A stretch of DNA of 7,659 nucleotides from Frankiales bacterium (GTDB taxonomy: Bacteria; Actinomycetota; Actinomycetes; Mycobacteriales; SCTD01), in assembly GCA_025464795.1 (NCBI GenBank), contig JAODNB010000265.1, positions 1 through 7,659 on the forward strand, written 5' to 3'. The notes below the pieces were generated by a model. That model was not told the origin of the DNA, ran no database searches, and was given only the letters and a program-made list of their open reading frames with translations. Positions 5,624 through 7,659 of the stretch are shown here, piece by piece (position 1 is the first letter of the stretch; every line of letters begins with the position of its first letter). The position numbers and the translations under genes are program-made.

Positions 5624-5631
5624 TGACCCAC

Positions 5632-5636
5632 GGAGG
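5632..5636 (+). promoter_or_regulatory. Strong ribosome binding site of acyl-CoA dehydrogenase 2
   Basis: GGAGG is followed by seven bases and the ATG at 5644. It favours 5644 over the in-frame ATG at 5623 and over any longer upstream extension, which would run through the TetR gene on the other strand. Confidence 0.75.
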
Positions 5637-5643
5637 CCAGAGC

Positions 5644-6783
5644 ATGAGCAGGTGGACCACCCCGGAACGGCTGGCGCTGAGGCAGCTCGCGCGGGACCTG
5701 ACAGCCAAGGAGATCGCGCCGAACGTCGATGAGTGGGAACGCGCCGGCGAGCTCCCACGCAGCCTCCACAAGACCTTCGCGAACGCCGGGCTCCTCGGGG
5801 TCGGCTTCCCCGAGGAGCTCGGCGGCTCAGGTGGGGACAGCGTCGACGCAGCCATCGTCACGGAGGAGATCCTGCTCGGCGGCGGGTCCGGGGGAGTGGT
5901 CGCGAGCCTGTTCACCCATGGCATCGCGGTGCCGCACATCGCCTTCGCAGGCACCAAGGACCTGCAGGACAGGTACGTCCGGCCCACGCTCGCCGGTGAC
6001 CTGATCGGGGCGCTCGGGATCACCGAGCCTGCGGGCGGCTCGGACGTGGCCGGCATTCGCACCACCGCACGGCGGGACGGCGACGACTACGTGGTGAACG
6101 GCGCCAAGACCTACATCACCAGCGGCATCCGCGCAGACTTCGTCACGACGGCGGTCCGCACGGGCGACCCTGGCTACGGAGGCATCAGCCTGCTGGTGAT
6201 CGACAAGGGGCTCCCCGGCTTCGCCGTCTCGAGCCCGCTGGACAAGATGGGCTGGCGGGCCAGCGACACCGCAGAGCTGTCCTTCTCGGACGTACGCGTC
6301 CCGGTGACCCAGCTCGTCGGGGAGGAGAACGGCGGGTTCCTGCTGATCATGCGGCAGTTCCAGAGCGAGCGGCTGGCGCTGGCCACCCAGGCGTGGGCGC
6401 TCGCGGAACGGTCCCTGAACCTCACGATGCAGTGGGTCAAGGACCGGGAGACCTTCGGCCGACCGCTGGCGAGCAGGCAGGTCGTGCGGCACAAGATCGC
6501 GGAGATGGCGCGCCAGGTGTGGGTGGCCAAGACGACCACGCGGGCCGCGTACGACGCCTGGCTGGACACCGGCGACGCCGTGACCGAGGTGTCCATGGCG
6601 AAGAACACCGCCTGCGGGGTGTGCGACTTCGTCGTGGACGAGGCCGTGCAGCTGTTCGGTGGACTCGGGTACATGAGGGAGTCCGAGGTCGAGCGGCACT
6701 ACCGCGACAGCCGCATCCTGCGCATCGGCGGAGGCACGGACGAGATCATGAACGAGGTCATCGCCAAGCGCTTGGGCGTCTAG
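5644..6783 (+). CDS. Acyl-CoA dehydrogenase (2), divergent from TetR
   Basis: This is a complete 379-residue FAD-dependent acyl-CoA dehydrogenase. It shows GITEPAGGSD (125-134), DRETFGRPLASRQ (267-279, FAD contact), QLFGGLGYMRESEVERHYRD (336-355) and the closing RIGGGTDEIMNEVI. The MCAD-type catalytic Glu is again missing: Gly363 stands in IGGGT. Glu242 in FQSERL occupies the helix-G position used by long-chain and isovaleryl-CoA dehydrogenases. It is clearly diverged from dehydrogenase 1, for instance at the substrate-side loops, so the two probably act on different acyl chains or at different steps. I recall similar IGGGTDEI endings in dehydrogenases for branched or terpenoid acyl-CoAs such as citronellyl-CoA, but the match is too loose to name a substrate. 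Start ATG 5644 has GGAGG seven bases upstream. The stop shares CTAG with the convergent small gene. Confidence 0.95.
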   Translation: MSRWTTPERLALRQLARDLTAKEIAPNVDEWERAGELPRSLHKTFANAGLLGVGFPEELGGSGGDSVDAAIVTEEILLGGGSGGVVASLFTHGIAVPHIAFAGTKDLQDRYVRPTLAGDLIGALGITEPAGGSDVAGIRTTARRDGDDYVVNGAKTYITSGIRADFVTTAVRTGDPGYGGISLLVIDKGLPGFAVSSPLDKMGWRASDTAELSFSDVRVPVTQLVGEENGGFLLIMRQFQSERLALATQAWALAERSLNLTMQWVKDRETFGRPLASRQVVRHKIAEMARQVWVAKTTTRAAYDAWLDTGDAVTEVSMAKNTACGVCDFVVDEAVQLFGGLGYMRESEVERHYRDSRILRIGGGTDEIMNEVIAKRLGV

Positions 6784-6932
6784 CCGTCGGCGGCTTCGCC
6801 GTCGTCCTTGGCACCGTCGGACTCGTTCTCGAAGACGGACTCGACAGCCAGGTCGTTGGACGTCTGCTCAGCGACCTCCTTGACCATCTCCTCGTCACTG
6901 ATGCCTTCGCCGGCTGGCTTCGTGGTGCTCAT
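6780..6932 (-). CDS. Small acidic protein of unknown function (50 aa)
   Basis: This is a 50-residue protein starting MSTTKPAGEGISDEEMVKEV and ending in a Glu/Asp/Gly/Ala-rich tail. It contains no Cys, and an amphipathic helix is likely around residues 12-34. The overall charge is strongly negative. The start is secure: AGGAGGT on the minus strand (6938-6944) lies five bases before the ATG at 6932, the best ribosome binding site in the window. I have an impression of similar short hypotheticals in Nocardioides-like genomes but know no function. It is divergent from the principal sigma factor gene and convergent with dehydrogenase 2, whose stop overlaps its own in CTAG 6780-6783. The protein is short enough to be missed by gene finders. 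Confidence 0.8.
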   Translation of the reverse strand: MSTTKPAGEGISDEEMVKEVAEQTSNDLAVESVFENESDGAKDDGEAADG

Positions 6933-6937
6933 GGCAG

Positions 6938-6944
6938 ACCTCCT
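6938..6944 (-). promoter_or_regulatory. Consensus ribosome binding site of the small acidic protein
   Basis: AGGAGGT with a five-base spacer to the ATG at 6932 is near-perfect complementarity to the 16S 3' end. It implies strong translation and supports this 50-codon gene as real. The longer in-frame reading from further upstream would run over this site. Confidence 0.85.
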
Positions 6945-7034
6945 GGGGTAGTGGATCGGGCGGATACGGCCTACCCCGCGAGCTCTGATTGACCCCTCGG
7001 GGTGACGTGTCCCACGGCCGGCGCCGGAGAGTGC

Positions 7035-7058
7035 GACAATCACTGTGACAACCACTGT
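7035..7058 (+). repeat. Tandem 12-bp direct repeat upstream of the sigma factor gene
   Basis: GACAATCACTGT (7035-7046) is followed directly by GACAACCACTGT (7047-7058), with a single mismatch. Each unit, read on into the next base, contains the odd palindrome CACTGTG. Two sites on nearly the same helix face (12 bp apart) in a promoter region suggest a pair of protein-binding sites, but this is inference. Confidence 0.65.
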
Positions 7059-7111
7059 GAGCCCCAGCACCAGACCGCCCTCACGGGCAAGCACTAGGAG
7101 ATACCCCGAGC

Positions 7112-7659
7112 ATGAGCGCTGCCGCACCCGAGCAGCCTCAGGCCACGCGCGCGAAGGCCAAGAAGGCCGTTGCTGCGGTACCTGAGGAGGTTGCTGTGAC
7201 CCCTGCTGCGACGAAGGCCCCCGCCAAGAAGGCGCCGGCGAAGAAGGCCGCGGCCAAGGGCAAGGCCGCCGACGCTGCGACCGAGGACGTCGCAGTCCCT
7301 GTGGTCGACGGCGCCGCGGGCATCGACGTCACCGAGGTCGTCGCCGATGAGCCGACTCCCGAGGAGCTCGCGGCGGAGGCGGAGAAGGAGGAGCAGGAGG
7401 AGATCGAGGCCGGGGCGACCCTGAGCGTCGACGTCCTGCGCCTCTACCTCAACCAGATCGGCCGCGTGCCGCTGCTCACCGCGGAGCAGGAGGTCGAGCT
7501 CGCCCGTGCGATGGAGGCCGGCCTGTTCGCCGCGGAGCGCCTCGGCCAGGGCGGCAAGGTCAGCCCGCAGATGCGCGCCGACCTCCAGTACATCGTCCGT
7601 GAGGGCGAGCGCGCCAAGCAGCACATGCTCGAGGCCAACCTGCGCCTCGTCGTGTCGGT
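7112..7659 (+). CDS. rpoD: Principal RNA polymerase sigma factor (RpoD/SigA/HrdB type), 5' part
   Basis: The first 182 codons are present and the gene runs off the right edge. Sigma region 1.2 is clear at about 104-140, with VLRLYLNQIGRVPLLTAEQE and the following VELARAMEAGLFA. Region 2.1 begins at about 166-182, with AKQHMLEANLRLVVS. These are hallmarks of the housekeeping sigma-70 factor that directs RNA polymerase to -10/-35 promoters. The first 60 residues are a low-complexity Lys/Ala/Pro tail with histone-H1-like AKKAPAKKAAAK, followed by an acidic stretch (78-101), as is usual for actinobacterial SigA/HrdB. ATG 7112 is preceded by AGGAG eleven bases away; no better start is seen. Regions 2.2 to 4.2 lie outside the window, so group 1 versus group 2 is judged only from the N-terminus, but the length and tail favour the essential group 1 factor. 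Confidence 0.93.
   Translation, partial: MSAAAPEQPQATRAKAKKAVAAVPEEVAVTPAATKAPAKKAPAKKAAAKGKAADAATEDVAVPVVDGAAGIDVTEVVADEPTPEELAAEAEKEEQEEIEAGATLSVDVLRLYLNQIGRVPLLTAEQEVELARAMEAGLFAAERLGQGGKVSPQMRADLQYIVREGERAKQHMLEANLRLVVS

Larger units (their letters stand above)
6933..7111. promoter_or_regulatory. Divergent intergenic region, small acidic gene / sigma factor gene
   Basis: The 179 bp between the two divergent genes hold the principal sigma factor promoter. Visible elements are ACCCC-TC-GGGGT at 6992-7003 (inverted repeat), CCGGCGCCGG at 7018-7027 (perfect palindrome) and a 12-bp tandem repeat at 7035-7058. TGCGACAAT at 7032-7040 resembles an extended -10 (TGn + GACAAT), but there is no matching -35 box. 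AGGAG at 7096-7100, eleven bases before the ATG, is the likely ribosome binding site of the sigma gene. I could not fix a transcription start for either gene. Confidence 0.5.

Noticed and set aside
5188..5643. Upstream in-frame extension of acyl-CoA dehydrogenase 2
   Set aside because: The extension is antisense to the TetR gene, has no family similarity, and the GGAGG before ATG 5644 fixes the start.
5827..6699. Minus-strand open frame opposite acyl-CoA dehydrogenase 2
   Set aside because: It is a shadow frame; the plus strand encodes an intact enzyme with all family signatures.
6788..6801. CGGCG-GCTT-CGCCG hairpin just after the dehydrogenase 2 stop, considered as a terminator
   Set aside because: The stem is only five pairs, no T-run follows on either strand, and it lies in the coding part of the small acidic gene.
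6985..7020. TTGACC at 6989-6994 considered as a -35 box for the sigma factor gene
   Set aside because: No TANNNT-like -10 hexamer lies 16-19 bp downstream; the sequence there is GC-rich.

Overview
The window reads as chromosomal DNA of a high-GC actinobacterium. Third codon positions are almost all G or C, GTG and TTG starts occur, and two promoters look leaderless. Several genes are typical of Actinomycetota: a small DUF7455-type protein, a principal sigma factor with a Lys/Ala-rich N-terminus, and a secreted protein ending in a Cys-x-x-Cys-Gly beta domain that I associate with Nocardioides-like bacteria. Placement in Propionibacteriales/Nocardioidaceae is an inference from these impressions, not from a search.

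Left part (1-1149): the last codons of an unrecognised gene (1-99), a spacer, tRNA-Lys(CUU) on the minus strand (222-294), then two small convergent genes for Cys-rich, probably zinc-binding proteins (412-645 plus, 642-1010 minus). Their stop codons share one CTAG.

Middle left (1150-3387): a secreted multidomain metalloprotease. It has a signal peptide, an HELGH zinc motif, a Met-turn, an FN3 domain, two further Ig/FN3-like domains and a C-terminal beta domain. The best start is a TTG. A perfect 12-bp stem, 4-nt loop hairpin lies inside the gene between the last two domains.

Middle right (3383-6783): a compact acyl-CoA locus. Acyl-CoA dehydrogenase 1 (3408-4550) is followed one base later by a PaaI-like hotdog thioesterase (4552-5061). 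A convergent TetR regulator (5035-5598) overlaps the thioesterase tail by 27 bp and is divergent from acyl-CoA dehydrogenase 2 (5644-6783). Both dehydrogenases carry the candidate catalytic Glu in the LCAD/IVD position and Gly in the MCAD position. The main discovery is a probable operator, an 18-bp inverted repeat TGnnAACnGCnGTTnnCA at 3383-3400. A related copy with an identical TGTGAAC half lies at 5606-5623. In both places the sequence reads TGTGAAC-N6-TANNNT-N6-start codon, so the site overlaps the -10 element. This suggests that the TetR protein controls itself, dehydrogenase 2 and the dehydrogenase 1-thioesterase operon as one small regulon.

Right part (6780-7659): a 50-residue acidic protein on the minus strand, again sharing a CTAG stop with its convergent neighbour, then a divergent intergenic region with a 12-bp tandem repeat. 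The window ends in the 5' part of the principal sigma factor gene (rpoD/sigA-like), which runs off the right edge. I see no mobile element, CRISPR array, riboswitch or rRNA.
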